Source: Bacteroidia bacterium
GTDB taxonomy: Bacteria; Bacteroidota; Bacteroidia; JANWJV01
DNA length: 37,261 nt
Direction: 5' to 3'
Assembly: GCA_025451785.1 (NCBI GenBank)
Contig: JANWJV010000138.1
Span: 1-37,261, forward strand
Shown: in pieces, positions 30,624 to 37,261 of the stretch
Numbering within the stretch: the stretch's first letter is position 1
How the letters are laid out: every line of letters begins with the position of its first letter
The notes under the pieces: generated by a model
Told to the model about the DNA's origin: nothing
What the model saw: only the letters and a program-made list of their open reading frames with translations
The model's database searches: none
Position numbers and translations under genes: made by a program

Positions 30624-32753
30624 CTAGATCCTTTTCCCTTTAAGCCGTATGGAGTTTCCGATCACGATAACATCGGAGAAAGCCATGCTCAACGCGCCTA
30701 CCATGGGGCTAAGGTAACCGATGGCTGCAATAGGGATTGCCACCACGTTGTAGAAGAATGCCCAGAAGAGGTTTTGTTTAATGGTAAGCAGGGAATGCTT
30801 GCTGATGCGCATAGCGAATTCTACCTGCGAGAGGTCGTTCTTTTTCAGCAGCACCACCTGGGCACTCTGGATCGCCACCTGTGTGGCGCTGCCCATTGAA
30901 ATGCCTACGGTTGCCCTCGCCAGGGCGGGGGCGTCGTTGATACCGTCGCCCACCATGGCGGCAGGATGTTGCGCAACCAGTTTGGAGATGATGTCTAACT
31001 TTTGCTGGGGAAGCTGTTCACTGTAAACCTCATCGATGCCCAGTTGTGTTGCGATCTCCTCGCATTTGGAACGCCTGTCGCCACTGAGGAGAATGGGTTT
31101 TATGCCCATCGCCTTTAACGCCGCAATTGTCTCCTTCGCATTCTGCTTCAAGGTGTCCGATACATCTATTGTAGCTGCGAGCGCGCCATTCTTCATAACA
31201 TAAATGTCATGATGCTCTTTTGAGCTTTCTCCCGCCATACGGAAGGAGCCGATGCCCCATTCGTTTCCTTGTGCGTCGCTCGCCAGCATCCCCAATCCTT
31301 TTTCTTCTCTCACCAGCGAAAGCTGTACTGCCCCTGTTTTGCCAATAAAATGGTTTGCCACCGATCTTGCGATGGGGTGGGAGGAGCGCTGCTCGAGGTG
31401 AAAAAGCACAGCATTTACTTCTTCTGGGCTGACCCCGTTATGGTATTCGATCTTCTTAATGCTGAACTCACCGGTAGTGAGCGTGCCGGTCTTATCAAAA
31501 ACAATGCTCTTGACCTTGGATAGTTCTTCGAGGGTATTGCCGCCTTTGATCAATACTCCATTACGTGCCGCACGACCGATGCCAACCATTACGGCGGTAG
31601 GTGTTGCCAGGCCCATGGCGCAGGGGCAGGAGATCACCAGCACCGCGATACTGTTCATGAGCGAGCGAGCGGGAGGGAGATGAAACAAGAGCCAGGAGCC
31701 AAGAAATGTGGCTAATGCGATCAAGAGAACTGAGGGAACAAAAATAGTACTTACCCTGTCGCCAAGTTTTTGAATGGCAGGCTTGGCTTGCTGCGCGTTC
31801 TTCACCAAACTGATGATGCCGGAGAGGATCGTGTCGTTGCCCGTTCTTTCCACTTTCGCTCGCAGGTTGCCGCTCACAACTACAGTTCCGCCGATGATCT
31901 TATCGCCGGGGCATTTGTCAACCGGAAGGCTTTCGCCGGTGATCATCGATTCATCGAGGGAGGCATTGCCCGAGATCACTTCAGAGTCGAGAGGGATACC
32001 ATCTCCATTGTTGATCTGAAGGATATCGCCGGTCTTAAGGGATGAGGTTTCTATTTCAGTGATCTGCTCTGTACCATTATGGTTCTCCACCCTCCTTGCT
32101 TTGTGCGGTTGCAAACGGCTGAGCTCGCCAATAGCGGTGGTGGTTTGTTTTACAGAACGGTGTTCCAGCACATTTCCCAGGAGCACAAGCGTAATGATGG
32201 TAGCCGCGGTCTCGTAGAAAACATAATTGTGCACTTCGTGGCTGCCTGAATACAGGATCGTTCCCGCCAGGCTGTAAAAGAAAGCGGCGGTGGAGCCTAT
32301 GGCAATGAGCACATCCATGTTGGGCGCGCCTGTCTTCAGTGAACCCCAGGCGCTTTTTCCGAAATGGAAGAGACCTATGAGAAAGACAGGGATGCACAAT
32401 GCCAGCTGTACAAGCGGTTGATTAAGAGCGGAATCATGCCCGAGCAGCATATGTGAAAAGAAGAGGGTAGTGGTAAAAGGCAGGGTGATGTAGAATTTCT
32501 TTTCGAGAAAGGACATACCCCCAGCTTCGCTCTCCTTTTTTCCGACCACGCGATACCCGATGCCGTTGATGCTCTTGATGATGGAAGGAAGGCGCTGTTG
32601 TTCTGTAAGCTCGAAACTGGCCTCGCCGGTGGCGAAGTTTACGTTCACCTTCTTAAGGCCTTGCTTTTGCAGGTTCTTTGTAATGGTGAGGGCGCAGCTG
32701 GAACAATCCATGCCCTCTACCTGCAGCACAATATTTTCGGGGTGTTCGGCCAT
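30624..32753 (-). CDS. heavy-metal (probably Cu+) P1B-type ATPase
   Basis: This 709-residue protein has one N-terminal HMA domain with GMDCSSC (Cys17, Cys20), the TGES actuator motif, the CPC metal site at 376-378, the phosphorylation motif DKTGT (Asp420) and GDGINDAP. With CPC and Tyr-Asn in the seventh membrane segment it fits Cu+ exporters (CopA or CcoI-like). The eighth segment has MAFSDV where typical CopA has M-x2-SS, so specificity or use in cytochrome oxidase assembly is open. Its promoter element lies only 6 nt from the ATG. It is divergent from the tRNA-His gene and convergent with the phosphatase gene. Confidence 0.93.
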   Translation of the reverse strand: MAEHPENIVLQVEGMDCSSCALTITKNLQKQGLKKVNVNFATGEASFELTEQQRLPSIIKSINGIGYRVVGKKESEAGGMSFLEKKFYITLPFTTTLFFSHMLLGHDSALNQPLVQLALCIPVFLIGLFHFGKSAWGSLKTGAPNMDVLIAIGSTAAFFYSLAGTILYSGSHEVHNYVFYETAATIITLVLLGNVLEHRSVKQTTTAIGELSRLQPHKARRVENHNGTEQITEIETSSLKTGDILQINNGDGIPLDSEVISGNASLDESMITGESLPVDKCPGDKIIGGTVVVSGNLRAKVERTGNDTILSGIISLVKNAQQAKPAIQKLGDRVSTIFVPSVLLIALATFLGSWLLFHLPPARSLMNSIAVLVISCPCAMGLATPTAVMVGIGRAARNGVLIKGGNTLEELSKVKSIVFDKTGTLTTGEFSIKKIEYHNGVSPEEVNAVLFHLEQRSSHPIARSVANHFIGKTGAVQLSLVREEKGLGMLASDAQGNEWGIGSFRMAGESSKEHHDIYVMKNGALAATIDVSDTLKQNAKETIAALKAMGIKPILLSGDRRSKCEEIATQLGIDEVYSEQLPQQKLDIISKLVAQHPAAMVGDGINDAPALARATVGISMGSATQVAIQSAQVVLLKKNDLSQVEFAMRISKHSLLTIKQNLFWAFFYNVVAIPIAAIGYLSPMVGALSMAFSDVIVIGNSIRLKGKRI

Positions 32754-32759
32754 TCAAAG

Positions 32760-32767
32760 CAAAGTTA
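32760..32767 (-). promoter_or_regulatory. -7 promoter element of the P-type ATPase
   Basis: TAACTTTG on the minus strand is a perfect match and ends 6 nt before the ATG at 32753. It implies a transcript with little or no leader. No -33 TTG is obvious. Confidence 0.55.
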
Positions 32768-32811
32768 CTAATTAATGACAGCTTTTTTTACCCCTGATTT
32801 CCCGAAACTTT

Positions 32812-32819
32812 TATCTTTG
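32812..32819 (+). promoter_or_regulatory. -7 promoter element of tRNA-His
   Basis: TATCTTTG is a perfect TAnnTTTG match, 16 nt upstream of the mature tRNA 5' end. It forms a divergent promoter region with the ATPase element at 32760-32767. Confidence 0.7.
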
Positions 32820-32835
32820 CAAGCCTTAATTACAC

Positions 32836-32910
32836 GGTGGTTGTAGCTCAGTTGGTTAGAGCATCAGATTGTGGTTCTGAGGGTCGCGGGTTCGAATCCC
32901 GTCATCCACC
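32836..32910 (+). tRNA. tRNA-His (anticodon GTG)
   Basis: The cloverleaf is complete: D-arm GCTC/GAGC, anticodon stem TCAGA/TCTGA with loop TTGTGGT (anticodon GTG), and T-arm GCGGG-TTCGAAT-CCCGT. The extra G at position -1 (32836) faces the C discriminator (32910), the identity mark of tRNA-His. CCA is not encoded. The acceptor stem GTGGTTG/CATCCAC has a T-T mismatch at the fifth pair. Confidence 0.95.
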
Positions 32911-32920
32911 CAAAAAGCAG

Positions 32921-32950
32921 AAAAGGCCTTCGCTATTCGCGGGGGCTTTT
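32921..32950 (+). terminator. Rho-independent terminator after tRNA-His
   Basis: AAAAGGCCTTCGC pairs with GCGGGGGCTTTT (one bulged G, two wobbles) around a TATTC loop, and a T-rich stretch (CTTTTCGCTTT) follows. It lies 10 bp after the tRNA 3' end. Confidence 0.8.
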
Positions 32951-33028
32951 CGCTTTAGAGGCTTAACCGCTAAAACCCTTTATTATCGGGCTTTCCGCCA
33001 GTTTTGTCGAAATATGCTCATCCGGAAG

Positions 33029-33059
33029 TTGGCTGTCATATTTTTAATCATTACTTTAG
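33029..33059 (+). promoter_or_regulatory. probable promoter of ilvE
   Basis: TTG (33029-33031) and TACTTTAG (33052-33059) are 20 nt apart; the -7 element differs from TAnnTTTG at one position. It ends 22 nt before the ATG at 33082. Confidence 0.5.
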
Positions 33060-33081
33060 TATTAACAAAAGCCCTCATTGT

Positions 33082-34149
33082 ATGATAACGACTGCTACGC
33101 GCATTGATGTGAAGAAGGTGACTAAGTCCAGGCTCTCAGAACTGGACATGAAGAACCTTACTTTTGGAAGGGTGTTCTCCGACCATATGTTTGTCGCCGA
33201 CTTTGCCAATGGGCAATGGGACGAGGCACGCATTGTTCCTTACGATAAAATGCCCATGAGCCCTTCTACCTCGGCCCTGCATTACGGGCAAACGATCTTT
33301 GAAGGACTTAAGGCTTATAAGAACGATAAAGGCGAAGTACTTGTCTCCCGCCCCTGGGCCAACCACAAGCGCCTCAATATTTCCTGTGAGCGTATGGCCA
33401 TGCCCATCGTACCCGAGGAGCTATTTATGGAAAGCCTCAGTATGTTGGTGAAGCTCGACAAAGATTGGGTGCCCTCGGTTCCCAATTCTTCGCTCTATAT
33501 CCGTCCCTTCATGTTCAGTACCGATGAGTACATCGGCGTGAAACCTTCGGAAACCTATCGCTTCATCATCTTTACCGCACCGGTTGGTGCTTATTATACA
33601 GCTCCTATCCGTGTGCTGGTTGAAACCAATTATATCCGTGCTGTTGAAGGTGGTATCGGTTATGTGAAGGCAGCGGGCAATTACGGCCGTTCGTTGTTCC
33701 CTACGCAGCTTGCGCAGCAAAGGGGTTACCAGCAGATCATCTGGACCGATGCCCGCAACCACCGTTTCATTGAAGAATCAGGTACCATGAACGTAATGTT
33801 CGTGATCGACGATATCCTTATCACACCTCCCCTCGGCGATACCATCCTTGCCGGTATCACGCGCGACAGCGTGCTTACGCTTGCAAGGGACTGGGGTTAC
33901 CGCGTACAGGAGCGTAAGATCAGTATTGATGAGGTGGTGGATGCCCACAAGAAAGGGACGCTGCAGGAAGCATTCGGCGCAGGCACTGCCGCCACCATCG
34001 CTCATATCGCAGCCATCGGCTTCGAAGGCAGGGATTATGAGCTGCCTCCTGTGGAGGAAAGAATATTCTCTAACCGCGTGAGCCGCGAGCTGGACGATAT
34101 CCGCAGGGGTAAGATCGCCGACAGGCATAGCTGGATGCTCAAGGTATAA
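33082..34149 (+). CDS. ilvE: branched-chain amino acid aminotransferase
   Basis: This 355-residue fold-type IV PLP enzyme catalyses the last step of leucine, isoleucine and valine synthesis. The Schiff-base lysine is Lys196 in GYVKAAGNYGRSL. Other landmarks are EESGTMNVMF, LAGITRDSVLTLARDWG and EAFGAGTAATIAHI. The length and N-terminus fit the BCAT group rather than the shorter E. coli form. I use ATG 33082 (MITTATRIDVKK) instead of the frame's earlier ATG at 33004, because the extra 26 residues do not look conserved and overlap the probable promoter. A strong terminator follows. Confidence 0.95.
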   Translation: MITTATRIDVKKVTKSRLSELDMKNLTFGRVFSDHMFVADFANGQWDEARIVPYDKMPMSPSTSALHYGQTIFEGLKAYKNDKGEVLVSRPWANHKRLNISCERMAMPIVPEELFMESLSMLVKLDKDWVPSVPNSSLYIRPFMFSTDEYIGVKPSETYRFIIFTAPVGAYYTAPIRVLVETNYIRAVEGGIGYVKAAGNYGRSLFPTQLAQQRGYQQIIWTDARNHRFIEESGTMNVMFVIDDILITPPLGDTILAGITRDSVLTLARDWGYRVQERKISIDEVVDAHKKGTLQEAFGAGTAATIAHIAAIGFEGRDYELPPVEERIFSNRVSRELDDIRRGKIADRHSWMLKV

Positions 34150-34172
34150 GCAATCGCAATACATGAATAAGA

Positions 34173-34205
34173 AACAGCCACTCTAAGCAGTGGTTGTTTT
34201 GTTTT
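34173..34205 (+). terminator. Rho-independent terminator of ilvE
   Basis: AACAGCCACT (34173-34182) pairs with AGTGGTTGTT (34189-34198) around CTAAGC, followed by TTGTTTT. It is 23 bp after the ilvE stop. Confidence 0.9.
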
Positions 34206-34256
34206 ATGGAAAAACCCAAGGCCCTACGCCTTTAAGATGAATAAGGAGCCCGTTCT

Positions 34257-35573
34257 ATGATGGATCGCCCTGTAAGAATATTCTTGATGGTATTGGGTCT
34301 TGCTGCGCTAAACGCAAAGGCCCAAACCACCGTGGTGATGGGAACGGTTACAGATGCCGTTGATCGCAAAGGTCTCCTTGGTGCCGGGGTGCGCTCCGTA
34401 AAAGAGGGCAGGGCTGTAATAGCCGACGCGAAAGGCAAGTATATAATTCAGGTGTCTCCGGGAAGTAACCTGGAGTTCTCATGCCTTGGTTACACCGCTA
34501 TTCTGAAAGCGCTGAGCAATCCTTCCAAAAAAGACACTGTAATTCTTAATATTTCCCTCGCAAGGAAAGCCTACGAGCTTCCGTTGGTAAATGTATCGGC
34601 CGAGCCAAAGGTGGACACGGTGATCGGCAACTGGCGTTTTTATGTGGAAGATTACGAGTTCTTCGGTGATAAATACATTCTTCTTACCTGGGAAAAGCGG
34701 CTTAGCAAAAGTAAGCTCATGCTGGCCGACGGGGAGCAAAAGATCATATCGTCAGTGGCGGTTATCGGTGAAGCACAGAGCCTCTACAAGGATTTTCTTG
34801 GACGTATTTACGTGAAGTGCAGGGAAGGGGTGCAGCGGGTCTCTATCGGAGCTGACAATTCATTGGCTTTAATAAGTATTGACGAAAAGGAATTCAATAC
34901 ACTCATCGAGCCTTGCATTGATACCATTCGTGAGAACCTCTATTTCTCCACTTATCGCGGCGATATGCCCCGCTTCGATTATTACGCCTACGACCGCAAA
35001 GCGGATACCTTTCGTATCATCAGCCATATAACCGACGCACCGTTGGAGCGTATGCACAATTTTGAGTACGAGTTCCTGAAGCCGGCCGATAAGGTGCTCG
35101 CGAGGAAGATGGCGAGGGATTATCACATGGACAAGCGCGATGTGGCTGCTGCTATGACGGGCTTTGCACAGACCCACTATTTTACTCCCTTGTACGCACC
35201 TCTATTTGTTATCCACGATACTGTGCATGTGTTCGATCACTACAGAAACACACTTTATAAGTATGACCGCAGCCATCACCTGGTAGATTCGGTGAGCGTG
35301 GATTACCATCATCCCAAGAACTGGAGGGAATGGAAACGCAAGCTCATTAAGGACGAGGCCGAAGGAACGGTTTATGCCCTTTTTCAAAAGGAAGGGTATT
35401 ACTACCTGAAGCGTATCGATACGGGTACAGGCAAAGTAGTGGCAACCTATAAGCTGAGCTACCGTTACCTCGACCGGATCAGGATCAAGAACAGCCAGGC
35501 CTATTACGTGTACAGGCCCTTTGAATCGCTTCAAACAAAGTACCTCTATAGGGAGCCGCTTCCGGCCAATTAA
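34257..35573 (+). CDS. exported protein with carboxypeptidase-regulatory-like domain
   Basis: This 438-residue protein has a signal peptide (MVLGLAALNAKA-QT, cleavage near residue 23). A CarboxypepD_reg-like beta domain follows (about 25-110): VVMGTVTDAVDRKGLLGAGV, GKYIIQVSPGS and LEFSCLGYTA, as in the front of SusC-type proteins. The rest (115-438) is rich in Tyr and Asp with repeating strand patterns (DYYAYDRKADTFRII, HVFDHYRNTLYKYDR, YYYLKRIDTGTGKV), suggesting a beta propeller. There is no TonB-dependent barrel, so it is not a SusC transporter. The function is unknown. The start is at ATG 34257, with a second ATG directly after it. Confidence 0.72.
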   Translation: MMDRPVRIFLMVLGLAALNAKAQTTVVMGTVTDAVDRKGLLGAGVRSVKEGRAVIADAKGKYIIQVSPGSNLEFSCLGYTAILKALSNPSKKDTVILNISLARKAYELPLVNVSAEPKVDTVIGNWRFYVEDYEFFGDKYILLTWEKRLSKSKLMLADGEQKIISSVAVIGEAQSLYKDFLGRIYVKCREGVQRVSIGADNSLALISIDEKEFNTLIEPCIDTIRENLYFSTYRGDMPRFDYYAYDRKADTFRIISHITDAPLERMHNFEYEFLKPADKVLARKMARDYHMDKRDVAAAMTGFAQTHYFTPLYAPLFVIHDTVHVFDHYRNTLYKYDRSHHLVDSVSVDYHHPKNWREWKRKLIKDEAEGTVYALFQKEGYYYLKRIDTGTGKVVATYKLSYRYLDRIRIKNSQAYYVYRPFESLQTKYLYREPLPAN

Positions 35574-35641
35574 GCCCGGGTGGACGTCCTAAAACTAACT
35601 TCCTGCATTTTTCAAATATTTTTACCTTTAGGCTGAATTTT

Positions 35642-36070
35642 ATGTCAGGTTCAGTAAAAGAGTACGATATCATACCGCCAGCCATTATTACGGCAGGGGT
35701 TTACTATTTCACGACCGATAGCGGCGTGAACTACGAAGTACGCTTTGGCCGCCGCCAGGATAACATACTTCATGCTACTATTGTGTTTGGTGTTACCAAC
35801 GACGAATACGAGGGGGAGGAGTACACGGTGACCAATAAAGGTGAACTATACCGCGTGATGACGACCATTGTGAAAGTGGTGAAGATGTTCATGGCAGAGC
35901 ACCAGAAAATGGTTTGCTACGAGTTTACCGGGATCGCTAAGGAGGATGAGGACGAGGAGAAGACCACTTCCAGGATCAATCTCTACAAGCGGTATTTACC
36001 CAGGATATTCGACAGGTCCTGGGCTTTCAACTTCAAAGGGAATACGATCCTTGTTACCAGGGCCAAGTAA
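35642..36070 (+). CDS. hypothetical protein, 142 residues
   Basis: No family was recognised with confidence. The protein is small and soluble, without a signal peptide or membrane segment. It has a beta-rich N-terminal half (VYYFTTDSGVNYEVRFGRR, LHATIVFGVTNDEYEGEEY), then helix-rich KGELYRVMTTIVKVVKMFMAEH, and ends in SRINLYKRYLPRIFDRSWAF. The shape, including the late SRxNLYxRYLPR block, recalls small Bacteroidota proteins that also occur near phage genes, but no phage gene is near. TACCTTTA (35623-35630) is a weak -7 candidate. Its stop is 3 bp from the convergent 36074 gene. Confidence 0.65.
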   Translation: MSGSVKEYDIIPPAIITAGVYYFTTDSGVNYEVRFGRRQDNILHATIVFGVTNDEYEGEEYTVTNKGELYRVMTTIVKVVKMFMAEHQKMVCYEFTGIAKEDEDEEKTTSRINLYKRYLPRIFDRSWAFNFKGNTILVTRAK

Positions 36071-36073
36071 GGC

Positions 36074-37240
36074 CTAATAGAGGTCCTCGAGCTCCACGAG
36101 GTCCTGCACATCCTTGTACTGTATCTTTTTAAAGGCTTTCATGCTTCCCTTGGGTGGGATGTCGCCATTGCCGGGGCCCGTGTTGTTGTCGCCGGGATCG
36201 AAGGTGTTGTTCAGCTCAAAGATGTCGTACATGTTCATGTTGTTGTACACCTTCTTTGTTTTACCAAAGCGCAGTGTAAGGCCCCAGTTGATGAAGAGCG
36301 CGGGCTCCAGGTTCTTCTGGATGTAGAATGGAGCGATGAGGCCTTTCTTGTTGTTCTGAAATGAAGGGGCGCCGAAAGAAACGGCATTGTAACGGGTGCT
36401 GCCCCCGCTCAGGAAGAAAGAGAAATGCTTGCTTAGGTTGCAATCGAAACGCACCCCGTTAAGGAACTCGTAACGTCCGAACTGCAGCACCTGGTCATCG
36501 CCGGCGTAAATGGAATCGCGGTTGCTGAAGTCGTACAGCCCGCCAATTGGTTTTACGAACAGGCTGGCGCTGCATTTCCTTCCGATAGGGAAATTAACAG
36601 AGAAGCTCCGTGGGATCATGATGCTGACATACACCCCGTCGAGCGCGCCGCAGCGGAAGCCAATGAGCGGAAGGTGGTAGCGGTTGCCGAAGATGAAGGT
36701 CTTGGTGAATCCCAGCCGGTAACTGAACTTTTCATTCACCGTGCGGTTGAACACCAGTACTGAAGCGTATTTCGCGGTGGTAACAGAATATTTATCCTTG
36801 GCTACGAGCGGTGTTCCGTTGAAGAACCAGATGTTCTTTTTGCCGTTGTTATAGAAGAAACGGATGCCAAGGCTGGTCTTGTAAAGATCATGCTGCTCCT
36901 CAAGTCCCCCGAAATGCGGTTTGGCGGTAAGGAAGTTCCCCACAAAGAGCCAGTGGATATTGGCGATGCGTGTGCTGTCGTCGCGGTAATAGTCCCTGGT
37001 AAAAAATGGCAAGTAAAAACCGGAATTGATCTCGGTATAGCTGTAAGTGGTAAGCGGCTTGTTGAGATTGAGCGATGGCCGAAGGTCACGTGCCTGGTTC
37101 GAATAGTAATTGGTGTACACGCAATTGCTCATGTAATGCTTCGGCGGCCGTCCTCCCTTTTCTGTTTTAGTGGAGTCGGCCCCGGCGAAGCTTCCTGTGT
37201 GCGTGAGGAAGGCCAGTATGAAGAGTAGCGCTCTTGGCAT
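36074..37240 (-). CDS. exported outer-membrane-type hypothetical protein
   Basis: This 388-residue protein has a signal peptide (LLFILAFLTHTGSFA-GAD, cleavage near residue 20). It has many alternating aromatic strands (FLPFFTRDYYRDD, FSYRLGFTKTFIFGNRYH, ALFINWGLTLRFGKTKK), as in outer-membrane beta-barrels. A C-terminal tail with GPGNGDIPPKG and a charged end (QDLVELEDLY) follows the barrel-like part and lacks an aromatic terminal residue. No named family was recognised. The gene begins 21 bp before the window end, so its promoter cannot be seen. Confidence 0.68.
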   Translation of the reverse strand: MPRALLFILAFLTHTGSFAGADSTKTEKGGRPPKHYMSNCVYTNYYSNQARDLRPSLNLNKPLTTYSYTEINSGFYLPFFTRDYYRDDSTRIANIHWLFVGNFLTAKPHFGGLEEQHDLYKTSLGIRFFYNNGKKNIWFFNGTPLVAKDKYSVTTAKYASVLVFNRTVNEKFSYRLGFTKTFIFGNRYHLPLIGFRCGALDGVYVSIMIPRSFSVNFPIGRKCSASLFVKPIGGLYDFSNRDSIYAGDDQVLQFGRYEFLNGVRFDCNLSKHFSFFLSGGSTRYNAVSFGAPSFQNNKKGLIAPFYIQKNLEPALFINWGLTLRFGKTKKVYNNMNMYDIFELNNTFDPGDNNTGPGNGDIPPKGSMKAFKKIQYKDVQDLVELEDLY

Positions 37241-37261
37241 CTGTCAGGATATTCGTGCTTA

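Noticed and set aside
30618-30630. GATCTAGATC palindrome as a bidirectional terminator
   Set aside because: The stem is short and has no T-run on either strand; it mainly reflects the two facing stop codons.
32837-33085. Small plus-strand frame over tRNA-His
   Set aside because: Its first part is the tRNA itself (VAQLVRASDCGSEGRG is a classic tRNA translation artefact).

Overview
The window is chromosomal DNA from a member of the Bacteroidota. Three lines of evidence agree. Gene content is typical of the phylum: a secreted protease with a type IX secretion (T9SS) C-terminal domain, TIGR02757, YfiM/DUF2279, a BatA-domain protein and a sterol-desaturase-like hydroxylase. Eight perfect copies of the Bacteroidota -7 promoter element TAnnTTTG lie just upstream of genes. 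Recognisable Shine-Dalgarno sequences are scarce. The order or family cannot be resolved by eye. No prophage, integrase, transposase, plasmid gene or CRISPR array is visible, so the region is mostly core and envelope genes.

Layout. 1-903: the end of queE overlaps a PhnP-like metallo-beta-lactamase-fold hydrolase. 1026-4031: a large secreted M36-like zinc peptidase. 4032-4514: the only gene-free stretch over 300 bp. It holds a palindromic repeat, a strong terminator, seven exact-length 42-bp tandem units and an inverted array of 7-bp repeats that runs into the next stop codon. 4515-8323 (minus): a dihydroorotase-like protein that has lost its metal ligands, a small four-helix-bundle (S23-like) gene enclosed by inverted heptamer arrays, and a BatA/vWA membrane protein. 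8402-11172 (minus): an LpxR-like outer-membrane protein, a TIGR02757 protein and an HTH regulator. 11392-13182 (plus): two exported proteins behind a perfect promoter. 13245-16696 (minus): an MFS transporter, then an ECF sigma factor with a translationally coupled protein that joins an anti-sigma zinc finger to a TonB C-terminal domain. 16798-19124 (plus): phosphohexomutase and a DUF2279 protein. 19121-28558 (minus): eight tightly packed genes (glycosyltransferase, flippase, methyltransferase, membrane hydroxylase, PBP1C, a pRiA4b ORF-3-like protein, miaA, MFS). 28655-30622 (plus): a TPR/transmembrane/PP2C phosphatase. 30624-32753 (minus): a copper-type P-ATPase. 32836-32910: tRNA-His with promoter and terminator. 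33082-37240: ilvE and three uncharacterised proteins.

How the genes fit together. Most of the window serves the cell envelope: peptidoglycan synthesis (PBP1C), polysaccharide assembly (glycosyltransferase, flippase, phosphohexomutase), possible lipid A or lipid modification, copper export and trans-envelope signalling. Housekeeping genes (queE, miaA, ilvE, tRNA-His) are interleaved.

The most unusual content is the repeat landscape between 4036 and 8404 and at 24329-24398. There, degenerate 7-bp arrays supply gene ends and starts and enclose one small gene. The 42-bp array has hairpin-like cores and one mostly open reading frame. The main protein-level points are the sigma/anti-sigma-TonB pair and the ligand-free dihydroorotase homologue.
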